In this document: positions 27,135 through 36,098 of the stretch, piece after piece
Layout of the letters: the number at the start of each line of letters is the position of its first letter
Numbering within the stretch: position 1 is the stretch's first letter
Translations under genes and position numbers: made by a program
From: JABMQB01 sp964575025
GTDB taxonomy: Bacteria > Bacteroidota > Bacteroidia > Bacteroidales > Prolixibacteraceae
Length of the DNA: 64,000 nucleotides
NCBI GenBank assembly: GCA_964575025.1
Contig: CAZNPV010000009.1
Coordinates: 1-64,000 of the forward strand
Reading direction: 5' to 3'
Notes under the pieces: model-generated
The model's database searches: none
Seen by the model: the letters and a program-made list of their open reading frames with translations, nothing else
Told to the model about the DNA's origin: nothing

Positions 27135-28031
27135 TTATTTGTCATTATTGAACAATTCAATTAACCCTCTGCTTATTGCTGCCGGGGCGCAGGAGATGTG
27201 GTTTTCATTTTCAAAAATGACAGTTTCAAGATGTAAATTCGCATAATTCCTTGAAAGAAGCAGGCTCTCCATTTTTTTAACATTGGTGGCATGCGGATTT
27301 TCCAAACTACCGGCACACATAAAAATTTCTGCATTTAAATCGGTATGATTTTTAGCATAATTATTTTCGTAGTCATAGGTAATTTCATTGCTGTATTGTA
27401 TGCTTGGGCTTTCAATAAAATATTTATTAAAAGTTTCAGGTGCATGAAAGAGTGTGTAAAGAGCAAATAAACCACCTAACGAAGCGCCCATAAGGGCTTT
27501 GTTTTTATTGTCAATCCGGTAATTCGAATTTATATAGGGGAGGAGTTCGTTGTGTAAAAAATCAAGAAAAAGCAGAGCCCCGCCCGATTGGACTTTTGTC
27601 GTTTCATACCCCAGCCCTGTTATAAACTGTTCGTAATATTGTTCGGTGCCAATATCCTTAACAGGGGTAAAATCCCTGGTCCTCCCGGCAATCCATTTTG
27701 CCAGGGAATTCGATTCATCGCCTCCGTAACCTATTCCTACCAAAATTACTTCCGGCATTAACGGATACAGCGATGTAAATGCATCAATACAACCTTTTGT
27801 AATTAAAAACGCGGTATATGCATCTAATCCAATAATTACCGGGTAGGAGGTATTCCCCGAATTATAACTTTTTGGTAGCGAAATGAAAAGTTCATATTCC
27901 TGTCCAACAATTTCCGAGTAAAGCTTTTTCACCTCAGTCCTTTCAACAACAACGTTCAAATTATTCTCTGACTGAGCAATAATCCCTGAAAAATAAAACA
28001 GAATTGGAATTAGTAAAATCAGTTTTTTCAT
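27135..28031 (-). CDS. Secreted alpha/beta hydrolase, enterochelin-esterase-like
   Basis: 298 residues with signal peptide MKKLILLIPILFYFSGIIAQ. The esterase features are YPVIIGLDAYTAF, nucleophile elbow ALMGASLGGLFALY (about residue 178), and a late acidic/histidine region ENENHISCAPAA. This layout is that of the putative esterase (enterochelin esterase, esterase D) family. The reading frame ends at TAA immediately before a tandem repeat, so the C-terminus may have been shortened slightly. It lies between another esterase and the C_GCAxxG_C_C gene. Confidence 0.85.
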   Translation of the reverse strand: MKKLILLIPILFYFSGIIAQSENNLNVVVERTEVKKLYSEIVGQEYELFISLPKSYNSGNTSYPVIIGLDAYTAFLITKGCIDAFTSLYPLMPEVILVGIGYGGDESNSLAKWIAGRTRDFTPVKDIGTEQYYEQFITGLGYETTKVQSGGALLFLDFLHNELLPYINSNYRIDNKNKALMGASLGGLFALYTLFHAPETFNKYFIESPSIQYSNEITYDYENNYAKNHTDLNAEIFMCAGSLENPHATNVKKMESLLLSRNYANLHLETVIFENENHISCAPAAISRGLIELFNNDK

Positions 28032-28054
28032 GGTAGTTGATTTTAATTAATTCT

Positions 28055-28675
28055 TCAAGTTTTTTCCAAAATTATATCAGCAGCGGTTTTGAGTGTTTTT
28101 TTAACGACTTCCGGGCAGTGGTTTAAAACGCCCTGCTGTGCAAGCATTCCATAATCTTCCGGTTGTGATATTGTACGTTTTTCGCCCGATACGTGCTCAA
28201 TTACGTCTCTGCATTGTGTTGTGCCATACTCATTTTCGAAAGCGGAACAAAATTTTAACGATGGTGCAAACGAAGCTCTTTTCCGTTCTTCATCCACCAG
28301 GTTCTCCTCATAAACTAACCCAATTGCCAGGAGGCTTGCTGTTACAGCTCCACATGTTTCACCCCGCATAACAATGCCCGGGAAGGACGCAAGGGCTTTA
28401 ACGATATTTTCCGACTCCAGTCCAAAAACTTCGTTCAACACATGGAAACTGGTTTGTGAACAGGTCCGGTAAACCGGGAAGTATTTATTTACCAGTATAT
28501 CAATCTGCTTATAGATTTCTTCTTTGTCTTTATTATCCTGAAATTTTCGGGGATTTGAGCCAACGAGTTGAGGGATAAACAGGAATCCTGCCGAACCCAG
28601 GGCAGTTTTTGAAATAAATGACCTCCTGGTGTAATTGCCAGATTCTAAATGTTTTTTGGAAGATTGTTTTTTCAT
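28055..28675 (-). CDS. C_GCAxxG_C_C family redox protein with Tat signal
   Basis: 206 residues. The N-terminus carries a twin-arginine motif in YTRRSFISKTALGSAGF, pointing to export in folded form. The body has the cysteine pattern of the C_GCAxxG_C_C family: CSQTSF, then RGETCGAVTASLLAIGL, then LKFCSAF and TTQCRDVI. Another cysteine lies near the C-terminus in NHCPEVV. Family members are found mainly in anaerobes and are presumed to bind a metal or redox centre. It starts 23 nt upstream of the esterase gene on the same strand. Confidence 0.88.
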   Translation of the reverse strand: MKKQSSKKHLESGNYTRRSFISKTALGSAGFLFIPQLVGSNPRKFQDNKDKEEIYKQIDILVNKYFPVYRTCSQTSFHVLNEVFGLESENIVKALASFPGIVMRGETCGAVTASLLAIGLVYEENLVDEERKRASFAPSLKFCSAFENEYGTTQCRDVIEHVSGEKRTISQPEDYGMLAQQGVLNHCPEVVKKTLKTAADIILEKT

Positions 28676-28702
28676 ATGATTAAAGTGTTAAATTTATAAT
28701 GT

Positions 28703-28753
28703 ATTCCCGATGCATAGGGATAACTCTCCCCGATCCATCGGGGCTTATTTCAT
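28703..28753. repeat. REP-like palindromes beside the beta-helix gene
   Basis: A perfect stem ccccgat (28728-28734) with atcgggg (28737-28743) follows a weaker tccc/aggga hairpin. The right side, atcggggcttatttcat (28737-28753), matches 30596-30612 at 15 of 17 bases, so copies flank the beta-helix gene on both sides. Confidence 0.6.
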
Positions 28754-28759
28754 GATGTG

Positions 28760-30418
28760 TTATTTTTTAACTATGAGTTTCTTTGTTACTGAATAAAGGG
28801 TGTTTAAAGCCGTTTTCCCCTCTATTTTATAATAGTAACAACCCTCTGCCAGGAAATTTCCACTTAGCGTTACTTCATATTCTCCTGCCAATTGGTTTTC
28901 GTTTACCAACACTTTCACTTCACGGCCCAACAGGTCGTGTAACGAAAGTTTTATATGTGCATCAATGTCCAACCTGTACCGGATTGTAGTTGAAGAATGG
29001 AAAGGATTGGGAACGTTTTGCGAAAGCCTGACCCATTCAGGCATACCCTTCATTTGGGGCTGTGAAACACCGGTTGCGGACTGATACTCGTAGGCGCCTA
29101 TGTCAATACCAGTACCGGAAGGCCTTGGCTGTCCATCATAATCATCTGAAGGTGCATTCTGGTTTGTCCCGTTGTTTATGGCCGGGCTGGTTCCTGACAG
29201 ATGCAAATCATCGTTGTTTGGGTCAACAAAAAGGCCGGTGGCTGAATTTACCACGATTGAATGGGCATCCTGCCCGCTGTAAGTTGTCCAGGCACCCGAT
29301 GCCACATCATCCAGCGAAAATTCATCGGTATACCCAACTACCACAGCACGGGCGGTATTTAGATTGTGGAATATATTGTAATCGCCATGGTAATTGCCTG
29401 TGCCCATTTGTTCGAATGCCAGCCCGATGTTATTGCCTCCGGCAAGGATACAATTATAAAGTTCAAGAATGTCGTTGTGATTTTCAACCCAGATGGTATA
29501 CGTTTCTCCACCATAGAATGTACAGTTGATCAGTGAAACTTTTCCAGGAGTGCCATCCCAATCCAGTTCGACCACTGAGGATGCACATTGATAGCCTATG
29601 CAGTTCACCAGTTTTATTTTGTCCTGCCACAATTTATAGGCGCCATTCCAACAATGATATGCCAGACACCGGTTGAGTGTGGTTTCCTGAGAACTGATAT
29701 CAAATCCATCAAAAACATTATAGGTTATGCATCGGTTAAAGACAAAATTGTGTTGGTTGCCATGCCCCAGCGCAAACCCGTCGACATTTTGTTCCGGATC
29801 ATTTCCTGTGTGGGCAATGCAATCATTGAACATGCCGTTATAGTTATCCGCTCCACCAGAGGGGGATACATCGAACCCGTATAAAGTAAAATGAAATACC
29901 GTTACCCGGTTAAATTCAAAATCATGTGATCCATCTGAAACACCTATTCCATAAAAAATATCGTGAACAAGACAATCAGATATTTCAAAATTAGTTGCAT
30001 TTTCGATCCAGATTCCATTTTCATCCCAGTTACGGATTTCAAATCCCAACAGTTTGACGTAGGAAGCTGAGATGATAATCCCATTATTTGATTCAGCAAC
30101 GCCGGTTCCTTCGATAACCGGGGTTTCACCTGGGAAGGCAGTAAATACAATAGGTCCATCGGTTGCATTCCCACTATTACCCAGGTATACATTTTCGTGA
30201 TAGATACCTGCCCGAACAAATACTGTATCGCCGGCAGCTAATGTTTCTGCCGCATTTTGAATGGTTAACCAGGGGGAATTTAGAGTGCCGGGATTAGTAT
30301 CGCTGGCAGAAGGAGAATTCCTGTCGACGTAGTAGGTGGCCGCCTGACTTATTTTTGCAATGAATACCAAAGCCAGAATGCAAAGGGGTATTATGCTTAA
30401 AACAATTTTATTTTTCAT
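28760..30418 (-). CDS. Secreted right-handed beta-helix protein with T9SS sorting domain
   Basis: About 552 residues from ATG at 30418, chosen because it begins a signal peptide (MKNKIVLSIIPLCILALVFI); the ORF is open to an ATG at 30463. The segment YYVDRNSPSASDTNPGTL and DTVFVRAGIYHENVYLG is the start typical of DUF1565/pectate-lyase-like beta-helix proteins. About ten helix turns follow with recurrent N-x-G/x-I motifs (about 90-400). The end is a T9SS sorting domain (NVPNPFHSSTTIRYRL). These folds bind or cleave acidic polysaccharides, but no catalytic residues can be assigned. Palindromic repeats lie on both sides. Confidence 0.88.
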   Translation of the reverse strand: MKNKIVLSIIPLCILALVFIAKISQAATYYVDRNSPSASDTNPGTLNSPWLTIQNAAETLAAGDTVFVRAGIYHENVYLGNSGNATDGPIVFTAFPGETPVIEGTGVAESNNGIIISASYVKLLGFEIRNWDENGIWIENATNFEISDCLVHDIFYGIGVSDGSHDFEFNRVTVFHFTLYGFDVSPSGGADNYNGMFNDCIAHTGNDPEQNVDGFALGHGNQHNFVFNRCITYNVFDGFDISSQETTLNRCLAYHCWNGAYKLWQDKIKLVNCIGYQCASSVVELDWDGTPGKVSLINCTFYGGETYTIWVENHNDILELYNCILAGGNNIGLAFEQMGTGNYHGDYNIFHNLNTARAVVVGYTDEFSLDDVASGAWTTYSGQDAHSIVVNSATGLFVDPNNDDLHLSGTSPAINNGTNQNAPSDDYDGQPRPSGTGIDIGAYEYQSATGVSQPQMKGMPEWVRLSQNVPNPFHSSTTIRYRLDIDAHIKLSLHDLLGREVKVLVNENQLAGEYEVTLSGNFLAEGCYYYKIEGKTALNTLYSVTKKLIVKK

Positions 30419-30568
30419 ACGATTATAATTGTTTATTTTATCGGTATCGTATGGAACTCGCATGAAATTACAATCATATTCTTTGAGTGTTCAAAAATAT
30501 AATGCTCGTTTCATCTGATAATAATTGTTTATTTTCAAAAGTATTCCTGATATACATCGGTATAGCTT

Positions 30569-30612
30569 GCATGTCCCGTCCCGATAGCCATTGGGATCGG
30601 GGCTCGTTTCAT
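30569..30612. repeat. REP-like palindrome, second flank of the beta-helix gene
   Basis: The stem cccgat (30580-30585) with atcggg (30596-30601) is part of a 29-nt core that differs from 14800-14828 by five transitions. Its right end contains the stop codon of the NTF2-like gene. The sequence gctcgtttcat recurs 100 bp away at about 30502, so the region has collected several copies. Confidence 0.6.
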
Positions 30613-31106
30613 TTTTCAAGAGCGGTTATGATCTTTTCAAGGTCTTCATTATCCGGGATCACATTCCAGCTAAAGAAGTCCATCATCCAACCATTTTCGG
30701 TTTTTACAAAGTGGGAGATTGATCTAAGAGGGAGGTTTGGTCCAAACATGTCCGTCATAATATACTGCTCAATCACAAGGGCTGTTTTACCATCAGGGCC
30801 AACTCTGATTTCCCGTTTGTCGATTAAATAATCCATCGATACATCCTCATTTGATATAGTTTCAGACATAATATCCAGTCCCTGGGTTTTATTCCAGAAT
30901 TCCGATTTGTCGGTTCCACAAAGCAATGCGTCTTCGCTTATAAATGAGGCTACTGCATCAATATCCCTGGCCATATTTGCTGCATTGAACTTTTCCATGG
31001 TTTCGGCTACCTCTTTTTTGGCAGCTTCCAGGTCGACAGGTTCTGTTTTGTGTTGACAGGAAAAACAGAGAACAAAAGCAATTAAAAGAACGGTTTGTTT
31101 TTTCAT
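30609..31106 (-). CDS. NTF2-like (SnoaL/DUF4440-type) lipoprotein
   Basis: 165 residues. The lipoprotein signal has lipobox VLCFSC. The mature part is an NTF2-like cone fold, with the helix MEKFNAANMARDIDAVASF followed by ISEDALLCG and strands ending SHFVKTENGWMMDFFSWN. Such small domains bind hydrophobic ligands or act as isomerases, and no active site can be assigned here. The stop codon lies inside a REP-like palindrome. Confidence 0.82.
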   Translation of the reverse strand: MKKQTVLLIAFVLCFSCQHKTEPVDLEAAKKEVAETMEKFNAANMARDIDAVASFISEDALLCGTDKSEFWNKTQGLDIMSETISNEDVSMDYLIDKREIRVGPDGKTALVIEQYIMTDMFGPNLPLRSISHFVKTENGWMMDFFSWNVIPDNEDLEKIITALEK

Positions 31107-31345
31107 AGTTGTAGTTTTTGGTTACTTATACAATTTACAAAATAATTTTTGATTTACAAGAGATTGCGGTTATTATAGGTGTTGTTTACCGGTAACCGGG
31201 AAAAATACCGGAAGGGGATCTGCCATGTCCCGGTTAAATCATTTCTGATTTCAGGTTATTCATCAATCGTTCATAGAATTAATCAATAAAAAAAGTAGAA
31301 ACTAAAATAGCAGACTTTTGTTACATGGTTAAATTGCATATAAGA

Positions 31346-31579
31346 ATGCGTAATTTCATTTTTAAAAATAAGCTTAAAATCATCTTTTGTATTATAGGTG
31401 CAACGGGTGGTTTTCTTTACTGGAAATTTGTAGGTTGTGAAAGCGGTACCTGCCCGATAAAATCGGTTTGGTACTGGAGTACTTTATGGGGAGCTGCTAT
31501 GGGATACCTGACAGGTGACCTGATTGCCGGAATGATTAAAAAAAGGAAAAAACGGAAAGATGGGGAACGGACGATTTAA
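31346..31579 (+). CDS. DUF6132-type small membrane protein
   Basis: 77 residues from ATG at 31346. This start was chosen over 31325 because relatives begin just before the first membrane helix and because a near-consensus -7 box (gacttttg, 31313-31320) lies too close to the upstream ATG. Two membrane helices (IIFCIIGATGGFLYW and TLWGAAMGYLTGDL) flank the conserved loop FVGCESGTCPIKS. The C-terminus is basic. It overlaps the thioredoxin gene by 20 nt, which suggests a coupled redox or thiol-related role, possibly handling the two loop cysteines. Confidence 0.82.
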   Translation: MRNFIFKNKLKIIFCIIGATGGFLYWKFVGCESGTCPIKSVWYWSTLWGAAMGYLTGDLIAGMIKKRKKRKDGERTI

Positions 31580-31865
31580 TCATGTGATAAATTCCCCGAA
31601 ACCGGTATTGTTGGATTTTTATGCCGACTGGTGTACGCCTTGTAAACTACAGGAGCCGGTGCTGAAAGAGTTGAAAAATGATCTGAAAGATGCCGTTCGG
31701 ATTCTGAAGGTCGATGTTAATAAGAATCCTTTGATCGCTACCCGATACAACATCCGCAGTATCCCAACCATCATGATTTTTAAAAACGGATCCGTTGCAT
31801 GGACCGGAAGAGGACTGAAATCAAAAGACGAATTAATCCAGGTGCTAAAAAAAATAAATGTGTAA
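31560..31865 (+). CDS. Thioredoxin-family protein
   Basis: 101 residues, the usual size of thioredoxin. The active site is WCTPCK in YADWCTPCKL (about residue 25), with threonine in place of the usual glycine, and the cis-proline is in SIPTIMIF. No signal peptide is present, so it is cytoplasmic. It overlaps the 3' end of the DUF6132 membrane protein gene by 20 nt. CysH-type reductases need thioredoxin, but the reductase gene here is 7 kb away. Confidence 0.92.
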   Translation: MGNGRFNHVINSPKPVLLDFYADWCTPCKLQEPVLKELKNDLKDAVRILKVDVNKNPLIATRYNIRSIPTIMIFKNGSVAWTGRGLKSKDELIQVLKKINV

Positions 31866-31913
31866 AATTCAGAATTCTCTTTTTCATATTTTTTTTTATT
31901 TTTAGCACCCGAA

Positions 31914-33260
31914 ATGAAGAATAACAGATTTTTTCTTTACCGAAGTTCCCTGGTCGCAGCTTTGGCAGGTTTTCTCTTTGGTTTTGATACGGTTGTCATA
32001 TCCGGTGCAGAACAAACCATTCAGTCTATCTGGAATTTGTCAAGCAGCCTCCATGGAGTTGCTATAAGCATGGCCCTCTGGGGGACAGTTTTGGGTGCTA
32101 TGACGGGAGGCATCCCGGCCGAGAAACTGGGGAGGCGGACCACCTTGTTGTTAATCGGAGTGCTTTATGTGCTTTCAGCCCTGGGCTCAGCTATGGCTCC
32201 TGAAGTATATTCTTTCATGTTTTTCCGGTTTATCGGTGGTGTAGGAATTGGAATTTCCACGGTTGCGGCTCCCCTTTTTATTTCTGAGATAGCCCCTCCC
32301 GGACTCCGGGGTCGGCTGACCGGGATGTTCCAGTTCAACATTGTCTTCGGGATCATGATGGCGTATGTGTCCAATGCTTTAATGAGCCATATCGGGGAGA
32401 ATGCATGGCGATGGATGCTGGGTGTCGAAGCCATTCCCGCATTTCTGTATGGGGTAATGGCTTTTGGCCTTCCCGAGAGTCCCCGCTGGCTGATCATTCA
32501 CAAAAACAACAAAGAAGCAGCCCTCCGGATATTCAGAAAAGTGAATATCCAGGCAGATGAAAAAACATTGAATGAACTGGTACGGGATGTGGAAGCATCA
32601 AAAGGAGAAAACCAAACCAAAGCCGGTTTTTTCAAAAAATCGATGCGTAAACCCATCTTTCTTGCCATACTGATCGCCTTTTTCAACCAGCTGTCCGGAA
32701 TCAATGCGGTTCTTTATTTTGCCCCGAGAATATTTGAAATGACCGGCCTGGAAAATCAGGCGGCTCTCTTGCAGTCGGTTGGAATAGGCATTGTAAACCT
32801 GATTTTTACGTTTGTTGGATTAAGGCTGATCGATAAGCTGGGGCGGAGGACATTGCTCTATATAGGGTCTTTTGGATACATTGCTTCGTTGGGTTTGTGT
32901 GCCTGGGCTTTTCATACAGATCATCCCGGTATGGTTCCGTTCGGTATTTTCACTTTTATTGCAGCCCATGGCGTGGGTCAGGGTACTGTGATATGGGTTT
33001 TTATCAGTGAGATCTTTCCGAACCGGTTTCGTGCTGCCGGCCAGACTCTTGGGAGTTTTACCCACTGGTTTTTTGCCGCTTCGCTGACTTTGGTGTTTCC
33101 TAAAATGGCAGAAGCTCTTTCTCCATCTTTGATCTTTGGAATTTTCTGTTTCATGATGATTCTTCAATTGATATGGGTCAGAACAGCCGTCCCTGAAACC
33201 AAAGGATATTCACTGGAAGATATTGAAAGAAAATTGCACCTCCGGAAGAATAATCCCTGA
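31914..33260 (+). CDS. MFS sugar porter (XylE/GLUT-like)
   Basis: 448 residues with 12 predicted membrane helices. Sugar-porter signatures are FGFDTVVISGAEQ in helix 1, the GRRTTLLLIG loop between helices 2 and 3, PESPRWL after helix 6, the QLSGINAVLYFAP of helix 7, a second GRRTLLYIG, and PETKGYSLEDIE at the C-terminus. It should import a hexose or pentose by proton symport. A Gfo/Idh oxidoreductase and 4-alpha-glucanotransferase follow on the same strand, fitting a role in sugar uptake and use. Confidence 0.93.
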   Translation: MKNNRFFLYRSSLVAALAGFLFGFDTVVISGAEQTIQSIWNLSSSLHGVAISMALWGTVLGAMTGGIPAEKLGRRTTLLLIGVLYVLSALGSAMAPEVYSFMFFRFIGGVGIGISTVAAPLFISEIAPPGLRGRLTGMFQFNIVFGIMMAYVSNALMSHIGENAWRWMLGVEAIPAFLYGVMAFGLPESPRWLIIHKNNKEAALRIFRKVNIQADEKTLNELVRDVEASKGENQTKAGFFKKSMRKPIFLAILIAFFNQLSGINAVLYFAPRIFEMTGLENQAALLQSVGIGIVNLIFTFVGLRLIDKLGRRTLLYIGSFGYIASLGLCAWAFHTDHPGMVPFGIFTFIAAHGVGQGTVIWVFISEIFPNRFRAAGQTLGSFTHWFFAASLTLVFPKMAEALSPSLIFGIFCFMMILQLIWVRTAVPETKGYSLEDIERKLHLRKNNP

Positions 33261-33408
33261 CATCCTGATAGGAAAAGAGGAGACCACAGAAACGTGCAAA
33301 GGGCGAAAGAAAAGAGCCAGACCGGTTGTGATGCAGGGTAGGGGCCATTGAATGGCTCAAGGTCATCCTTTTCGTTGTTCTCTGAAAATCCCCTTTTTTA
33401 CTTTACAC

Positions 33409-33416
33409 TATTTTTG
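33409..33416 (+). promoter_or_regulatory. -7 box (TAnnTTTG) upstream of the Gfo/Idh gene
   Basis: The sequence tatttttg matches the consensus and ends 25 nt before the start codon at 33442. No -33 TTTG at correct spacing was found. It would start a transcript for the oxidoreductase and malQ pair separate from the sugar porter. Confidence 0.4.
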
Positions 33417-33441
33417 ATTATTTTACACCTCACAAATAAAG

Positions 33442-34539
33442 ATGTCGATGCAGCCGCTTAAAATTGGTTTTTTAGGAGCCGGAGGAATAGCCCGTGCGCA
33501 TGCGTATTCCCTGCAGGCTTTAAAATATTATTATGAGAATACCCCCGAAATGGAACTGGTGTCTGTGGCTTCGCTGCGCAAAGAGAGCCGGGAGAATTTT
33601 GCCGGAAGGTATGATTTTCAGCGAGCTGAAAGTGTGGCAGATTTTTCTGTCAATAAACAAATTAATACGGTGTTTATCCTTGGCCCGAACAACACTCATT
33701 TTGCGCACCTTAAGCTGGCCATGCAAATGCCTTCGGTGACGAATATTTATCTTGAGAAGCCGGTATGCGCTTCTGAAGAAGAGGAACTTAAAATGAAAGA
33801 TCTGCTTTCTTCAGCAAGCACAAAATTCAATATTCAGGTAGGATTCCAGTATCTGCAGACAGCTTCAGTGCGCAACGCCCTGGAGTTGTGGAGATCAGGC
33901 ATCTTTGGAAAGCCGGTTCATTTTGATCTGTACTACTATCATGGGGATTATCTGAAGGCATCGTATCGGGAGAAAAGAAAAAGCCGGTTAACAACGGCTC
34001 CTGACGGGGGTGCGATGGCTGATCTGGGATCTCACGGATTAAGTCTTCTTGTTGCATTTTTCAATGAAGATTTAAAAATTTTGCATGCTTTTCAGGCCGG
34101 TTCTTTCAGGGACGTACCTGCCGGCAGCGATTTGTTTAGTTCCCTGGCGTTGTATGATCCCCATTCCAGGGCGGCAGGTAATATGTCCGCAAGCCGGATA
34201 AGCTCAGGTTCCGGCGACCTGATCCGCCTGGAGTTGTACGCTGAAAAGGGAGCGTTACGGTATTCTTCCCAGACAGCCGATTATTTTGAATATTACCTCG
34301 AAGATAGCGGCCGGTGGACCCGGCAGCCTGTTGGCAGCAAGTATCCTCCCGTAACCTCGTTTCCCTCAGGGCATGTGCCTCCGGGATGGCTCCGGGCTAT
34401 GGTGCATGCACATTACCTGTTTTTAACAGGCGACAGACGTAACTCCTTCGTACCCGGTCTGCAACATGGCCTTGCCGTACAACGGCTGGTCAGAGAAACC
34501 GCAGATTCCCTTCAAACCTTCAGAAATAATGTAACCTAA
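33442..34539 (+). CDS. Gfo/Idh/MocA-family oxidoreductase
   Basis: 365 residues. The N-terminal Rossmann fold binds NAD(P) through GFLGAGGIARAHAYSL, and the conserved EKPVCAS motif (about residue 104) carries the usual lysine. A mixed alpha/beta C-terminal substrate domain has YYYHGDYLK and DGGAMADLGSHGLSLL with the expected histidine. The substrate, probably a sugar or sugar derivative, cannot be specified. Its stop codon overlaps the start of malQ by one base (TAATG), so the two are translationally coupled. Confidence 0.9.
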   Translation: MSMQPLKIGFLGAGGIARAHAYSLQALKYYYENTPEMELVSVASLRKESRENFAGRYDFQRAESVADFSVNKQINTVFILGPNNTHFAHLKLAMQMPSVTNIYLEKPVCASEEEELKMKDLLSSASTKFNIQVGFQYLQTASVRNALELWRSGIFGKPVHFDLYYYHGDYLKASYREKRKSRLTTAPDGGAMADLGSHGLSLLVAFFNEDLKILHAFQAGSFRDVPAGSDLFSSLALYDPHSRAAGNMSASRISSGSGDLIRLELYAEKGALRYSSQTADYFEYYLEDSGRWTRQPVGSKYPPVTSFPSGHVPPGWLRAMVHAHYLFLTGDRRNSFVPGLQHGLAVQRLVRETADSLQTFRNNVT

Positions 34540-36023
34540 TGGAACGGGCAGGTGGAATTTTATTGCATATTACATCTCTTCCGGGAAGTGAGGGGATCGG
34601 CACCCTGGGTGAAGAGGCATTTCATTTTGTGGATCTTCTGAACGAAGCCGGTATTAAATTGTGGCAGATCCTTCCCCTGGGGCCTCCGGCAAAAGAGAAT
34701 TCTCCTTACCTGTGTTATTCCGTATTCGCCGGAAATCCGTTGCTGATTAGTGTAACGGAAGCTCAAAAACTGGGTTTTGAGAAGCCTGAAGGACTGAATG
34801 CGGTACCCCGATTCAAAAAAGCCAATGTGGAATTTGAAAAGGTGAAAGCCTGGAAGTATCCCTTGCTCAGGGAACTGTTTGCCGATTTTCAGGTCCGGGA
34901 ACATGCCTCCCTGAGAAAAGAATATCTCCGTTTTCTGGATGAACACAAGGGGTGGCTTCAGGATTATACCCTTTTTATGGCCCTTAAAAAAGAGTGTGAG
35001 AATATCCCCTGGGATGAGTGGTCTGAACCGTTGAAAAAAAAAGATGAAAAAGTCCTGAAGGAATATGCCTTGCAGGCATCGGATGAAAGGGAGTTTCACG
35101 CTTTTTTGCAGTTTCTGTTTTTCAGACAGTGGTTTTCCCTGAAAGCGTATGCCAACCAAAAAGGCATTCAGATACTGGGTGATATGCCTTTGTATGTGGC
35201 AGAGGCCAGTGTGGACGTATGGGCTAATCCGGATATTTTTCTGTTGGATGAAAACCTGAAACCAACCCATGTAGGTGGTGTCCCCCCGGATTATTTCAGC
35301 GAAACAGGACAGCTGTGGGGAAACCCGCTGTATAATTGGAAACAGTTGCAAGAAAGGAATTTCGACTGGTGGATGGCACGCATACATTTTAACCTGAAGC
35401 TCTATGACAAAGTGCGTATTGACCATTTCAGGGCCCTCGAATCGTTCTGGTCGGTTAAAGCAGAAAAACAAACAGCCGTTGAAGGAAAATGGGTCCCGGC
35501 TCCGGGATATAAAATGCTGAAAAAATTGGAGACACAGATCGGAAAATTACCGTTAATAGCCGAAGACCTTGGCTTGATTACCCCTGAAGTGGAAAAACTC
35601 CGCGAAGCTTTCAACCTGCCGGGAATGAAAGTCCTTCAGTTTGCTTTCTTTTCGGATGCAACAAACCAATACCTGCCCCATAACTATACACGGAATTCTG
35701 TTGTCTATACCGGTACCCACGACAATGATACGACCCTGGGGTGGTATAAATCGGTGAATAAGAAGGAAAAAAAGAATATCCGGAAATATTTCAGGGGAAG
35801 GAAAAAACAAATTGCTTCCTGGATGGTGGAAACTACATGGGCATCGGTTGCCTTCCTGGCCGTGGCGCCGATACAGGATGTACTGGGACTGGATTCCCGG
35901 GCGAGAATGAATTGGCCGGGGACATCTTCGGGAAACTGGCAATGGCGCATGAAACCCAATCAGTTCAGAAAAAAGTATATCCGGTTCCTGAAAGAGCTGG
36001 GACAAAAATACAGGAGGTACTGA
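34539..36023 (+). CDS. malQ: 4-alpha-glucanotransferase (amylomaltase, GH77)
   Basis: 494 residues, the normal size for bacterial amylomaltase. GH77 landmarks are the N-terminal RAGGILLHITSLPGSEGIG, then LWQILPLGP, and ILGDMPLYVAEASVDVWANP. The nucleophile aspartate is in VRIDHFRALESFW (about residue 290), the acid/base glutamate in LIAEDLG (about 340), and the last catalytic aspartate in YTGTHDNDTTLGW. It transfers glucan chains during maltodextrin or glycogen metabolism in the cytoplasm. Translation is coupled to the oxidoreductase upstream. Confidence 0.95.
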   Translation: MERAGGILLHITSLPGSEGIGTLGEEAFHFVDLLNEAGIKLWQILPLGPPAKENSPYLCYSVFAGNPLLISVTEAQKLGFEKPEGLNAVPRFKKANVEFEKVKAWKYPLLRELFADFQVREHASLRKEYLRFLDEHKGWLQDYTLFMALKKECENIPWDEWSEPLKKKDEKVLKEYALQASDEREFHAFLQFLFFRQWFSLKAYANQKGIQILGDMPLYVAEASVDVWANPDIFLLDENLKPTHVGGVPPDYFSETGQLWGNPLYNWKQLQERNFDWWMARIHFNLKLYDKVRIDHFRALESFWSVKAEKQTAVEGKWVPAPGYKMLKKLETQIGKLPLIAEDLGLITPEVEKLREAFNLPGMKVLQFAFFSDATNQYLPHNYTRNSVVYTGTHDNDTTLGWYKSVNKKEKKNIRKYFRGRKKQIASWMVETTWASVAFLAVAPIQDVLGLDSRARMNWPGTSSGNWQWRMKPNQFRKKYIRFLKELGQKYRRY

Positions 36024-36098
36024 TCTGATCCGGGTGTGGGGAGTAAGGTGCTTTTGCAATGAATTTCGTATCTTTCTGAAAAATAGATAAACAAAACC

